Of a stretch of DNA of 13,095 nucleotides, positions 5,836-13,095 are shown in pieces; the first letter of the stretch is position 1, and each line of letters opens with the position of its first letter. This DNA comes from an uncultured Flavobacteriales bacterium (GTDB lineage: Bacteria > Bacteroidota > Bacteroidia > Flavobacteriales_D > Sanyastnellaceae). The notes beneath the pieces are model-generated. The model saw only the letters and a list, made by a program, of their open reading frames with translations, was not told the DNA's origin and searched no databases. The DNA is taken from positions 1 to 13,095 of the forward strand of contig CALBSW010000128.1 of the NCBI GenBank assembly GCA_937967465.1, written 5' to 3'. Made by a program: the position numbers and the translations under genes.

Positions 5836-7544
5836 TGGCCGCTGATTTTGAGGGTGAGGCGGTCGCGGTCTCCCCCGGCATTCAATGCGGCGTTCCAGCG
5901 TTCGCGGGCTTCAGCGGTTCGGCCGAGGGCCTGCAAGATGTCTCCGGCATGCTCCAGAACGGTGGCGCCTGGGCGGTCGCCTTCATGGTAGATGGCGAGT
6001 TCAATCCATGTCAAGGCTTCCTCGTGTTCTCCAGCGCGGTGGAGCGCCCAGGCATAGGTGTCTTCGAAGTTGGCTTCCCCTGGCGCGAGTTCCACCACCT
6101 TGGCGCCCATCTCGACGGCCCGGTCCAGTTTGGCGCCACGCAGGGCGAGGTAGTAGGCGTAGTTGTTCAGGGCGAGGATGTTTTGCGGGAACACCTCAAT
6201 GGCGAGCTCGTACCATTGGTCCGACGCAGCATGGTCGCCTTGGTCATGGGCCAATTGCGCCAGGGCGGACAGCACATCGCTCTCGAATTGCGGGCGGTCG
6301 ACGATGAGGTTGCGCGCGGATTTGAGTTGCCGCTCCGCAGCCCGGGCGTCTCCCAATTCAATCTGGGCGAGGCCCCGGAAGTAGGGGAAGACGGGCAGGT
6401 TCGGGAAGCGCATGGCCGCCCCCGCGCCCAGCTCATCCACCGCATCCCACCGTCGGAGATCCAAGGCGAGTTGGCAGGCATCCAACCACCGTTCGGCGGA
6501 GTTGGGCTCGAGCTCCAATGCGGTCTGCAGGGCGGCCAAGGCCCCGTCTGCATCGCCGGAGAGACTCCGCAACGTGGCATCGAGGTCGTGGGGCTCGGCG
6601 TCGCCGGGGTGGGCGGCTTGGAGCAAGGCGATGAGGGCTGCGGCTTCCTCGCGGAGGTCCGTTTGCAGTTCGGCGAGCTCGACATACGTCCAAGCGATGT
6701 CGGCTTTTTCTGCCAGCGGCACATCTTCTGAGCGGAAGGCCTTGCGCACGTGGACGCGGGCGGATTCGGTGTCTCCGCGCTGGGTCAGCAAGTGGGCCCA
6801 TTCGAGGTGGAGGCGCCCGTGGCCTGTCCGTTGAAGGGCGCTCTGAATCACGGCTTCCGCCTCGGCCAGCCGGCCCAGCGAGTTCAACAGGCGGGCGCGC
6901 TGAAGGGGCCCTTCCACCACATTGGGGAAGTCCACCTCGAGCCGAACCAGAGCGTCCAGGGCGGCGTCCACATCTCCAGCAGAGAGGTGCAGGCGGTGGC
7001 GTTCCGCGTGCCATTCGGGATCGGGGCCCCATTCTCGCTCGAGGACATCCACCACCTCCAAGGCGCCTTTGATGTCGCCTTGTGCGATGCGGAGGTCCAG
7101 CAACTGGTTGGCAGACAGGTCGTCTTGGGGTTTGTTGTCCAACAGCCAGGTCAGGGCGCGGTCCGCCGCTTCCATGTCCCCGAGCTCCAGGGCGATGTCC
7201 GCGAGCTCCTTGTGATACCAGGCATTGTTGGGGTCCAAGGCGAGGGCCTGATCCACAGCTGCCCGTGCGGCGTCCCATTGGCCGTCCTCCCGCTCGAGCC
7301 GGGCCAGTTCGTAGTGGACCACATCGGCGGTGGGGTCGGCATCAAGGCAGGCGAGCAGGGCCTCCTTTGCACCGCTACGATCGCCTTTGATCTTGGCCAA
7401 TTGGGCGGAATAATAGGCGGCGTGAAATGCGGAATTCACTCCCCCACCCCCCTCGTCAGAGGACGTGCCGGTTTTGCCCAGGATGGCGCATCCACCGAGG
7501 GTCAGGGCGAGGCCCAACAGCAGGAGGGAGTGTGGGTGCTTCAC
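5832..7544 (-). CDS. TPR-repeat lipoprotein
   Basis: This 570-residue protein has a lipoprotein signal (lipobox LGGC, acylation site Cys19) and a flexible Ser/Gly-rich linker (about residues 26-37). The rest is almost entirely helical tetratricopeptide-like repeats, roughly a dozen. Clear units are around YELARLEREDGQWDAA, KELADIALELGDMEAA, NNYAYYLALRGAKLDRA and YAWALHRAGEHEEAL. Such proteins are usually scaffolds for envelope complexes; no enzymatic motif is visible. The start is a GTG in a GTGA overlap with the upstream nucleotidyltransferase stop, and the end overlaps the DUF4292 start by 4 bp. The gene is intact. The exact binding partner cannot be told, but the close linkage suggests that the DUF4292 lipoprotein or EnvC is one. 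Confidence 0.88.
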   Translation of the reverse strand: MKHPHSLLLLGLALTLGGCAILGKTGTSSDEGGGGVNSAFHAAYYSAQLAKIKGDRSGAKEALLACLDADPTADVVHYELARLEREDGQWDAARAAVDQALALDPNNAWYHKELADIALELGDMEAADRALTWLLDNKPQDDLSANQLLDLRIAQGDIKGALEVVDVLEREWGPDPEWHAERHRLHLSAGDVDAALDALVRLEVDFPNVVEGPLQRARLLNSLGRLAEAEAVIQSALQRTGHGRLHLEWAHLLTQRGDTESARVHVRKAFRSEDVPLAEKADIAWTYVELAELQTDLREEAAALIALLQAAHPGDAEPHDLDATLRSLSGDADGALAALQTALELEPNSAERWLDACQLALDLRRWDAVDELGAGAAMRFPNLPVFPYFRGLAQIELGDARAAERQLKSARNLIVDRPQFESDVLSALAQLAHDQGDHAASDQWYELAIEVFPQNILALNNYAYYLALRGAKLDRAVEMGAKVVELAPGEANFEDTYAWALHRAGEHEEALTWIELAIYHEGDRPGATVLEHAGDILQALGRTAEARERWNAALNAGGDRDRLTLKISGQ

Positions 7545-8542
7545 TGGATTTCGCAGTAGTCTCCGATGCTGAGGTCCTGAGGTGTGGCGACCACTTTGGC
7601 ATGCTGGCCGATCATGGCGCCTTCGAGGTGGGCACCGTCCACATGGCTGTGGGCCCCGATGAGGCAGTCGCGCAGCACGCTCCGTTCGATGGTGGTGCCT
7701 GGACCGATGGTGACCCGGGGTCCGACCACGGATTGCCGGAGAACAGCGCCGGGCAGGATTTCACAGGGGGGAATGACCACACTGTCTTCCACGGTGACAC
7801 CCGCGTGGACCTGGGCACGGTCGCCCATGAATTCGAGCATGCGGCCGTTGGTCTCCACGGTCACCTTGCGGTTGCCGCAGTCCATCCAGGCGGAGACTTC
7901 ACCGGGCCGGAAGCGCGCGCCTTGTTCGGTGAGGGCGCGGAAGGCATCGGGCAATTGGAATTCGCCACCATGGCGGACATCGCCCTCGATGAGCTTTCCG
8001 ATTTCGCGCCGCAGGCCGGCCGCATCGCTGAAGTGGTAGATGCCGATCATGGCGAGGTCGGACACCGGCTCCTCCGGCTTTTCAGCATACGTGTCGATGG
8101 CGCCGTCGTCGCCCAGCACGACCACCCCAAACTGGCGGGGGTCTTCAATGCGCTTCACGAAAATGTGGCCGTCCGCGGCGGCGTCGAGGTGGAAATCCGC
8201 CCGGAAGAGGGTGTCCGCAAAGGCGATCACCGCTTCTCCTTCCAAGAGGTCTTCGGCACACCACACGGCGTGGGCCGTGCCCAAGGGTTGTTCCTGATGT
8301 CGGATGTGGCCCTGGGCGCCGAGCCGCTTGGCCAAATCCAGCAGTTCTGCCTCGACTTCGGCGCCAAAATCCCCGATGACGAAGGCGATGTTGTCGAAGG
8401 GACGGGGGCTCATGGCGGCCAGGTCTTCGACGAGGTGCTGCACGATGGGCTTGCCCGCCACGGGGACCAATGGCTTCGGGACGGTGAGCGTGTGCGGGCG
8501 GAGGCGGCTGCCTCTGCCGGCCATGGGGATGATGAGGTTCAT
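7541..8542 (-). CDS. Sugar-phosphate nucleotidyltransferase
   Basis: This is a 333-residue enzyme of the NTP-transferase family (glucose-1-phosphate thymidylyl-, uridylyl- or mannose-1-phosphate guanylyltransferase-like). It begins with the nucleotide-binding motif GRGSRLRPHT then PKPLVPVAGKPI (about residues 9-32), has the metal-site region FADTLF near 116-121, and AEKPEEP and WMDCGN further on. The last ~100 residues form a left-handed beta-helix of hexapeptide-type repeats (VTVEDSVVIPPCEI and following), common in these enzymes. The sugar and NTP cannot be assigned. The start at 8542 is fixed by homology beginning at MNLIIPMAGRG and by an ATGA overlap with dut; the open frame further upstream lies within dut. 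It presumably makes an activated sugar for surface glycan. Confidence 0.9.
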   Translation of the reverse strand: MNLIIPMAGRGSRLRPHTLTVPKPLVPVAGKPIVQHLVEDLAAMSPRPFDNIAFVIGDFGAEVEAELLDLAKRLGAQGHIRHQEQPLGTAHAVWCAEDLLEGEAVIAFADTLFRADFHLDAAADGHIFVKRIEDPRQFGVVVLGDDGAIDTYAEKPEEPVSDLAMIGIYHFSDAAGLRREIGKLIEGDVRHGGEFQLPDAFRALTEQGARFRPGEVSAWMDCGNRKVTVETNGRMLEFMGDRAQVHAGVTVEDSVVIPPCEILPGAVLRQSVVGPRVTIGPGTTIERSVLRDCLIGAHSHVDGAHLEGAMIGQHAKVVATPQDLSIGDYCEIQ

Positions 8543-9006
8543 GCAGTACCGGTGTGTCCGAAACCGCCAGCACCGCGGTCGGTGATGGCCAGGTCTTCGG
8601 GTTGTTCGACGGAGGACCATTCGACCCGGGCGTAGGCGGCGACCACCAATTGGGCGATGCGCTCTCCGGGCTCGAGGGTGAAGGGTTCCTGTCCGTGGTG
8701 GATCAAGAGAACGCCGATTTCGCCTCGGTAGTCCGCGTCGATGGTGCCGGGGCTGTTCAGAACTGTGATTCCGTGCTTGTAGGCCAGACCGCTTCTCGGA
8801 CGGACTTGGGCTTCGAAGCCGTCCGGCAATTCAATGTGCAGCCCGGTGGGCACCAGCCGGCGCTCTCCGGGTTGGAGGACAACGGGGCCGTCGAGGCGGG
8901 CACGCAGGTCGAGCCCGGCGCTTTGCGGGGTGGCGTATGCGGGCAGGGCGTCCGAACCGGTGTTGGCCACGCGGACCTGGATGGTGGGAGCGGCGATGTC
9001 GTTCAT
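8539..9006 (-). CDS. dut: dUTP diphosphatase (dUTPase)
   Basis: This is a 155-residue trimeric-type dUTPase that hydrolyses dUTP to dUMP and pyrophosphate, keeping uracil out of DNA and feeding dTMP synthesis. All five motifs are present in order: SAGLDLRA (29-36), RPRSGLA (69-75), GTIDADYRGEIG (87-98, with the catalytic Asp90 and Tyr93), GERIAQLV (114-121) and the glycine-rich RGAGGFGHTG (144-153). In motif 5 a His stands where Ser is usual, a conservative-looking local variant. The start at 9006 is set by the ATGA overlap with the upstream crotonase stop; upstream extension would fall in that gene. Length is normal. Confidence 0.97.
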   Translation of the reverse strand: MNDIAAPTIQVRVANTGSDALPAYATPQSAGLDLRARLDGPVVLQPGERRLVPTGLHIELPDGFEAQVRPRSGLAYKHGITVLNSPGTIDADYRGEIGVLLIHHGQEPFTLEPGERIAQLVVAAYARVEWSSVEQPEDLAITDRGAGGFGHTGTA

Positions 9007-9782
9007 CCTCGGCCGAAATCGGGTTTGCGCTTGTTCAGGAACGCATCGACGCCCTCCTTGAAATCGGCGTGTTCGAAGCATCGGCCGAATTGGTCAATCT
9101 CCACTTCGAACCCTTCCGCAGACCCGCTCGCCTGCACACAGCGGATGGCGGCGGCGAGGGCGTTGGGGCTGTTGGCGGACAATGCGGCGCCCATGCTGAG
9201 GGCGGCTTCGAGCAAGGCATCGCGCTCGACCACCTGGCTCACCAGGCCGCTGGCGAGGGCTTCTTCCGCCTTGACCATGCGGGCGGAGAGGATCATCTCC
9301 ATGGCCCGGCCGGTCCCGATGATGCGGGCCAGTCGCTGGGTTCCTCCGTATCCGGGAATGAGGCCGAGGGTCACCTCCGGCAGGCCCATGCGGGCGTTGT
9401 CCGAGGCGATCCGCACGTGGCAGGACAAGGCCAATTCCAAGCCCCCGCCCAAGGCAAATCCACCGATGGCGGCGATGAACGGGGTGTTGGACAGGGCAAT
9501 GGCGTCGAACAGGGTGCGCTGTCCGCGTTCGGCCAATGCCCGGCCTTGCGCCCCATCGTAGTCGGCGAATTCCTTGATGTCCGCGCCGGCAACGAACGCC
9601 TTTTCACCTGAACCGGTGAGCACCACACACCGGATGTCGTCGCGCTGTTGGACCGCATCGACCATCTGGCCGAGTTCGGCGATGAGGTCGGCGTTCAGTG
9701 CGTTGAGTTGTTGCGGTCGGTTGAGGGTCCAGACAGCGGTGCTGCCGTGGATGGACTCGAGGACAAGTGCGGTCTCGGACAT
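9003..9782 (-). CDS. Enoyl-CoA hydratase/isomerase (crotonase) family protein
   Basis: This is a 259-residue crotonase, expected to hydrate trans-2-enoyl-CoA in fatty-acid or aromatic/branched-chain degradation. The oxyanion-hole region is AGADIKEF (65-72), with the GFALGGGLELALSC block at 108-121. Both catalytic glutamates of true hydratases are present, Glu116 and Glu136 (in LPEVTLG), 20 residues apart as expected, followed by GYGGTQRL. The C-terminus has the typical FKEGVDAFLNKRKPDF end. The ATG at 9782 gives the normal family length; an in-frame TTG at 9800 would add six residues and overlap the ABC gene. The ABC stop lies ten bases upstream. Its exact substrate is unknown; the nearby tyrosine genes do not require it. 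Confidence 0.93.
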   Translation of the reverse strand: MSETALVLESIHGSTAVWTLNRPQQLNALNADLIAELGQMVDAVQQRDDIRCVVLTGSGEKAFVAGADIKEFADYDGAQGRALAERGQRTLFDAIALSNTPFIAAIGGFALGGGLELALSCHVRIASDNARMGLPEVTLGLIPGYGGTQRLARIIGTGRAMEMILSARMVKAEEALASGLVSQVVERDALLEAALSMGAALSANSPNALAAAIRCVQASGSAEGFEVEIDQFGRCFEHADFKEGVDAFLNKRKPDFGRG

Positions 9783-9792
9783 GGCTTCGAAA

Positions 9793-11436
9793 TTAGGCAA
9801 TCGACCCCCCTCCGGCGGCCTGAAGTCTGCGGGTTACGGGGTGCTTGGGTGTGGACCAAATGGCATCGGAATTTCCTTCCTCGATGACCTGTCCCGCGTC
9901 CATCACCACCGTGCGGTCGCAGAGGTACCGGACCACACCGAGGTCGTGGCTGATGAAGAGCAAGGAGAGCCCGCGCGAAGCTTGCAACTCCACGAGCAGG
10001 TTCAACACCTGCGCCTGGACGCTCACATCGAGGGCAGCGACGGCCTCGTCGCACAAGAGAATCTTGGGGTCGGCAGCCAGGGCCCGGGCGATCACGATGC
10101 GCTGGCGCTGTCCGCCGGAGAAGGCATCCGGACGCTTGTCCAACGCCGTTTCTGGCAGGCCTACGGACTTCAGCAGTTCCGCGGCCCGCTTCCAGGCATC
10201 GGCCTTCGGTGTGCCCCACCGAACGAGGACCTCGGAGAGAACGCGGCCGACTTTCAGGGCGGGATTCAGCGCGGCACGGGGATCCTGGAAGACCAGCCCG
10301 ACATGGCGCTGGATGTGCGCCAATTGGCTCGGGGTCCGGTCGTGAACGGGTTGTCCAGCCAACTGGATGGTCCCCGCGTCGAGGCTGTGCAAACCGAGTA
10401 TGGCGCGGGCCAATGTGGTCTTGCCGCATCCACTGCCGCCGACGATGCCGAGGCTTCCCCCCTCTGGGAGCTGGAGTGAGACCCCATTCAACGCAGGGGC
10501 ACTGGCTCCGGGATAGGTTTTGGTGGCCCCTTGGACTTGGAGCAGAACGGGGGCATCCTTCCCCGGGGGATGCAGTTCGTTCGAAGTGGCTGCGCCGGCC
10601 TGGCCGTCCAGGAAATCGGAGAGCACGGGCAGGGGCGTGGGGCGCCCGGATTGTGGCACCCGACAGGCCAGCAGCCCGCGCGTGTAGGCATGTTGCGGAG
10701 CGTCGAGAATGTCGCGGGTTGGGCCTTGCTCAACGACGTCACCCCGGTACAACACGGCCACCCGATCGGCATGGCGCTCGACCACGTCCATGTCGTGGGA
10801 CACCAACACCATGGCGAGGCCGCGTTGGCGTTGGAGGGTGCCCAGGAGGTCCAGCAGTTCTGCCCGAAGCGTGCTGTCCAATGCGGTCGTGGGTTCGTCG
10901 GCCAGCAGGATGTCCGGATCATTGGCGAGCGCCATGGCGATGAGGACCCGCTGCTTCTGTCCGCCGGAAAGGCCATGCGGGTATGCGGAGAAGGCCCGCC
11001 CGACATCGGGCATCTGCACCTCCTCGAGCAGCGATTGGGCGCGCGCCGTGGCTTGGTCGCGGTCGAGATGACGGTGGCGTTGGATCACCTCCACCAGTTG
11101 GTTTCCGCAACGCATTGTGGGGTTCAGGCTGGTCATGGGCTCCTGGAACACCATGGTGATCCGATCGCCGCGCGGGATGGCGGTCAAGGCCGCATCGGGA
11201 TCGGAACTCGCCCAGCATTGGCCCAAACCGAGGATGCGCCCGGAAGTCAGCGAGGCTGCATCTGGCAACAAGCCGAGTGCGGCCATGCAGCACAGCGTTT
11301 TTCCTGAGCCGCTTTCTCCAACCAGGGCCAGGGTCTCTCCCGGCGCCACGGACAGGTGGATGTCGCGCAGGATGGACCGCCCCGCGATGTCGAGGCTCAG
11401 GCCTTCCCAGCAGAGGGCGGAATCAGAGGGTGCCAC
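9793..11436 (-). CDS. ABC transporter protein with two fused ATPase domains (oligopeptide/dipeptide type)
   Basis: This 547-residue cytoplasmic protein carries two complete ATPase modules, like YejF or GsiA or a DppD-DppF fusion. Module 1 has Walker A GESGSGKT (40-47), Q-loop Gln98 (VFQEPMTSLNP), signature LSGGQ (156-160), Walker B ILLADE (176-181), His214 and an oligopeptide-type tail (HAYTRGLL). Module 2 has GGSGCGKT (333-340), FQDPRAALNP, FSGGQ (439-443), Walker B ILLCDE (459-464) followed by Ala rather than the usual Pro, and His497. It should power uptake or export of peptides or similar solutes. No permease or binding protein is in the window, so the partners are encoded elsewhere. The GTG at 11436 overlaps hpd by 14 bp; a TTG at 11466 would add ten residues. 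Confidence 0.92.
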   Translation of the reverse strand: MAPSDSALCWEGLSLDIAGRSILRDIHLSVAPGETLALVGESGSGKTLCCMAALGLLPDAASLTSGRILGLGQCWASSDPDAALTAIPRGDRITMVFQEPMTSLNPTMRCGNQLVEVIQRHRHLDRDQATARAQSLLEEVQMPDVGRAFSAYPHGLSGGQKQRVLIAMALANDPDILLADEPTTALDSTLRAELLDLLGTLQRQRGLAMVLVSHDMDVVERHADRVAVLYRGDVVEQGPTRDILDAPQHAYTRGLLACRVPQSGRPTPLPVLSDFLDGQAGAATSNELHPPGKDAPVLLQVQGATKTYPGASAPALNGVSLQLPEGGSLGIVGGSGCGKTTLARAILGLHSLDAGTIQLAGQPVHDRTPSQLAHIQRHVGLVFQDPRAALNPALKVGRVLSEVLVRWGTPKADAWKRAAELLKSVGLPETALDKRPDAFSGGQRQRIVIARALAADPKILLCDEAVAALDVSVQAQVLNLLVELQASRGLSLLFISHDLGVVRYLCDRTVVMDAGQVIEEGNSDAIWSTPKHPVTRRLQAAGGGSIA

Positions 11437-12556
11437 GCAGGGCCTGCTCGCGTTCGATGGCTTCAAAGAGCGCCTTGAAGTTGCCCTTGCCGAAGCTCTG
11501 GGCGCCCTTGCGCTGGATGATCTCGAAGAACATCGTCGGCCGGTCCACGACCGGCTTCGTGAAGATTTGCAGCAAGTAGCCTTCGTCGTCCCGGTCGATC
11601 AGGATGCCCAACTCCTTCAAGGGCTGGAGGTCTTCATCGATTTGTCCCACCCGGTCGAGCACGGTGTCGTAGTAGGTGTTCGGGACTTTCAGGAATTCAA
11701 TGCCGCGTGCCTGCAATTCGGTCACCGTCTCGATGATGTTGTCGGTGGCCACGGCGATGTGCTGGACGCCAGCGCCTTGATAGAAGTCGATGTACTCTTC
11801 GATCTGGCTCTTCTTGCGGCCTTCAGCGGGCTCGTTGATGGGGAATTTGATTCGCCCATTTCCGTTGCTCATCACCTTGGACATCAAGGCGGTGTATTCG
11901 GTGGAAATGTCCTTGTCGTCAAAGGAGACCAGCTGGGCAAAGCCCATCACCTTGGCGTAGAACTCGCACCAGGTGTTCATCTCGCCCCATCCGACGTTGC
12001 CGACCATGTGGTCGATGTATTTGAGGCCGACTGCCGCGCGTCCACCCTTGGGGTTCCACGCCTGGTAGCCCGGCAGGAACACCCCGTTGTAGGCCTTGCG
12101 CTCCACGAAGACGTGGATGGTGTCGCCATAGGTCTCGATGCCGCTGAGCACCACCTTGCCGTCGCTGTCCTCACGGGTTTCTGGCGCAAAAGCACTCACG
12201 GCACCCCGCGATGTGGTCTCCTTCCAGCTCTTCTCCGCGTCGTCCACCCAGAGGGCCACGGCCTTGACGCCGTCGCCGTGTCGGTTCAAGTGGTCATTCA
12301 GCGGGCCGTCCGCCACGAGCGGGGTGGTCAGGACCAGCGTGATCTTGTCCTGGCGAAGCACGTAGCTGACGCTGTCTTCGGACCCGGTCTCCAGACCCTT
12401 GAATGCGAGCGGCTGGAATCCCCAGGCATTCATGTAGTAGTACGCGCTTTGCTTGGCGTTGCCGACGATGAGCTCCACGTGGTCGGTGCCGAGCAAGGGC
12501 AGGAAGTCCTCTGCTTCGGGGACGACGATGTCGGGTTGGGGAGTCTGCTGTTCCAT
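11423..12556 (-). CDS. hpd: 4-hydroxyphenylpyruvate dioxygenase
   Basis: This 377-residue Fe(II) enzyme converts 4-hydroxyphenylpyruvate to homogentisate, the second step of tyrosine breakdown. It has the two-domain vicinal-oxygen-chelate architecture. The iron ligands are His183 (YIDHMVGNV), His266 (GVQHIAVA) and Glu345 (MFFEIIQR). The conserved FPINEPAEG (about 238-246) and the C-terminal helix with KGNFKALFEAIEREQ, which closes the active site, are present. The start at 12556 lies 14 bp downstream of the hmgA stop, so the two genes for consecutive steps are co-transcribed. The 3' end overlaps the ABC gene. Length and motifs are all normal for the family. Confidence 0.97.
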   Translation of the reverse strand: MEQQTPQPDIVVPEAEDFLPLLGTDHVELIVGNAKQSAYYYMNAWGFQPLAFKGLETGSEDSVSYVLRQDKITLVLTTPLVADGPLNDHLNRHGDGVKAVALWVDDAEKSWKETTSRGAVSAFAPETREDSDGKVVLSGIETYGDTIHVFVERKAYNGVFLPGYQAWNPKGGRAAVGLKYIDHMVGNVGWGEMNTWCEFYAKVMGFAQLVSFDDKDISTEYTALMSKVMSNGNGRIKFPINEPAEGRKKSQIEEYIDFYQGAGVQHIAVATDNIIETVTELQARGIEFLKVPNTYYDTVLDRVGQIDEDLQPLKELGILIDRDDEGYLLQIFTKPVVDRPTMFFEIIQRKGAQSFGKGNFKALFEAIEREQALRGTL

Positions 12557-12570
12557 GGTCTTTGCGGGAT

Positions 12571-13095
12571 TCAGTCGAGGGTCTTGGGGGTATAGCCCAG
12601 CCAGCTCGTATGGTAGCCATCGTCCTCGATGTCGAGGGCGTGTTGGGTCAGGCGGAGTGGACGGAAGGTGTCCACCATGACGGCGAGTTCGGCCGTGCCG
12701 GTCTTGCCGATGGAGCCCTCATAGGTGCCGGGGTGGGGGCCGTGGGGAATGCCACCGGGATGCAGGGTGAGGTCACCACGCGAGATGCCTTTGCGGCTCA
12801 TGAAGTTGCCCTCGACGTAGTACAGCACCTCATCGGAATCGATGTTGCTGTGGTTGTAGGGGGCGGGAATGGACTTGGGGTGGTAATCATACAGCCGCGG
12901 GCAAAAGCTGCAGATGACGAAGGCGTCGGTTTCGAAGGTCTGGTGGACCGGAGGGGGTTGATGGACCCGGCCGGTGATCGGCTCGAAATCGTGGATGGAG
13001 AAGGCGTAGGGGAAATGGTATCCGTCCCAGCCGACCACATCGAAGGGGTGGCGGGCGTAGGTCGCCGTGTGGATCATGCCCTCCTTGCGGACGTC
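12571..13095 (-). CDS. hmgA: Homogentisate 1,2-dioxygenase, C-terminal part
   Basis: The frame is open at the right edge, so only the last 174 residues of an expected ~385 are seen. HmgA opens the ring of homogentisate, giving maleylacetoacetate, directly after the Hpd step. The iron-site region is visible as APYNHSNIDSDEVLYY, with the His and Glu ligands, followed by HPGGIPHGPHPG, which contains the final His ligand (compare TPHGP in well-known HGD enzymes). The frame and family leave little doubt. The remaining pathway genes for maleylacetoacetate and fumarylacetoacetate are not in the window; they could lie upstream, outside it. Confidence 0.95.
   Translation of the reverse strand, partial: DVRKEGMIHTATYARHPFDVVGWDGYHFPYAFSIHDFEPITGRVHQPPPVHQTFETDAFVICSFCPRLYDYHPKSIPAPYNHSNIDSDEVLYYVEGNFMSRKGISRGDLTLHPGGIPHGPHPGTYEGSIGKTGTAELAVMVDTFRPLRLTQHALDIEDDGYHTSWLGYTPKTLD

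Noticed and set aside
3753..5991. Further long plus-strand frames (435 codons at 3753-5060 and 517 codons at 4438-5991)
   Set aside because: They are antisense to envC, the DUF4292 gene and the end of the TPR gene, span gene borders, and show no family signature or plausible start context. They are composition artefacts.
7427..8635. A 402-codon plus-strand frame opposite the nucleotidyltransferase gene
   Set aside because: It runs across the borders of three well-supported minus-strand genes and its translation has no coherent domain.
1..13095. CRISPR array, insertion sequence, integrase attachment repeat at the tRNA, toxin-antitoxin or defence genes
   Set aside because: No regularly spaced repeats, transposase or integrase motifs were seen, nor a second copy of the tRNA 3' end. 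All coding space is taken by housekeeping or envelope genes.

Overview
The window appears to be a compact, gene-dense stretch of a high-GC member of the Bacteroidota, most likely in or near the Flavobacteriales. The evidence is a DUF4292 lipoprotein (a family known essentially from this phylum), a FeoB whose gate motif reads ACAVPAI as in flavobacterial FeoB proteins, a tRNA-Val(GAC) of the usual Bacteroidota type without an encoded CCA, and starts that mostly lack Shine-Dalgarno sequences. The neighbour set dut / sugar nucleotidyltransferase / TPR lipoprotein / DUF4292 / EnvC is one I associate with flavobacteria. GC content was judged by eye, not computed.

Plus strand, left side (1-1649): the C-terminus of a polysaccharide flippase is followed, with a 19-bp overlap, by a PAPS-dependent sulfotransferase. 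Next come a short spacer with a Bacteroidota-like promoter element, tRNA-Val(GAC), a strong intrinsic terminator and a lone feoA.

Minus strand (13095 down to 1636): ten genes run in one direction with almost no space between them. In transcription order they are hmgA (3' part), hpd, a tandem-ATPase ABC transporter gene, an enoyl-CoA hydratase/isomerase, dut, a sugar-phosphate nucleotidyltransferase, a TPR lipoprotein, a DUF4292 lipoprotein, envC and feoB. Six junctions overlap, mostly as ATGA or GTGA, so the block looks like one polycistronic unit whose promoter lies outside the window. It holds tyrosine breakdown (hpd, hmgA), a CoA-dependent step, nucleotide-pool hygiene (dut), an envelope group (nucleotidyltransferase, two lipoproteins, a LytM-type amidase activator) and ferrous iron uptake (feoB).

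The two features most worth a second look both concern iron uptake. feoA and feoB, normally in tandem or fused, are convergent here and overlap by 14 bp at their 3' ends. The FeoB G-protein domain also lacks the G4 aspartate (NETA in place of NxxD). I found no CRISPR array, insertion sequence, prophage, defence island or clearly new multi-gene system. No stretch longer than about 115 bp lacks a gene.
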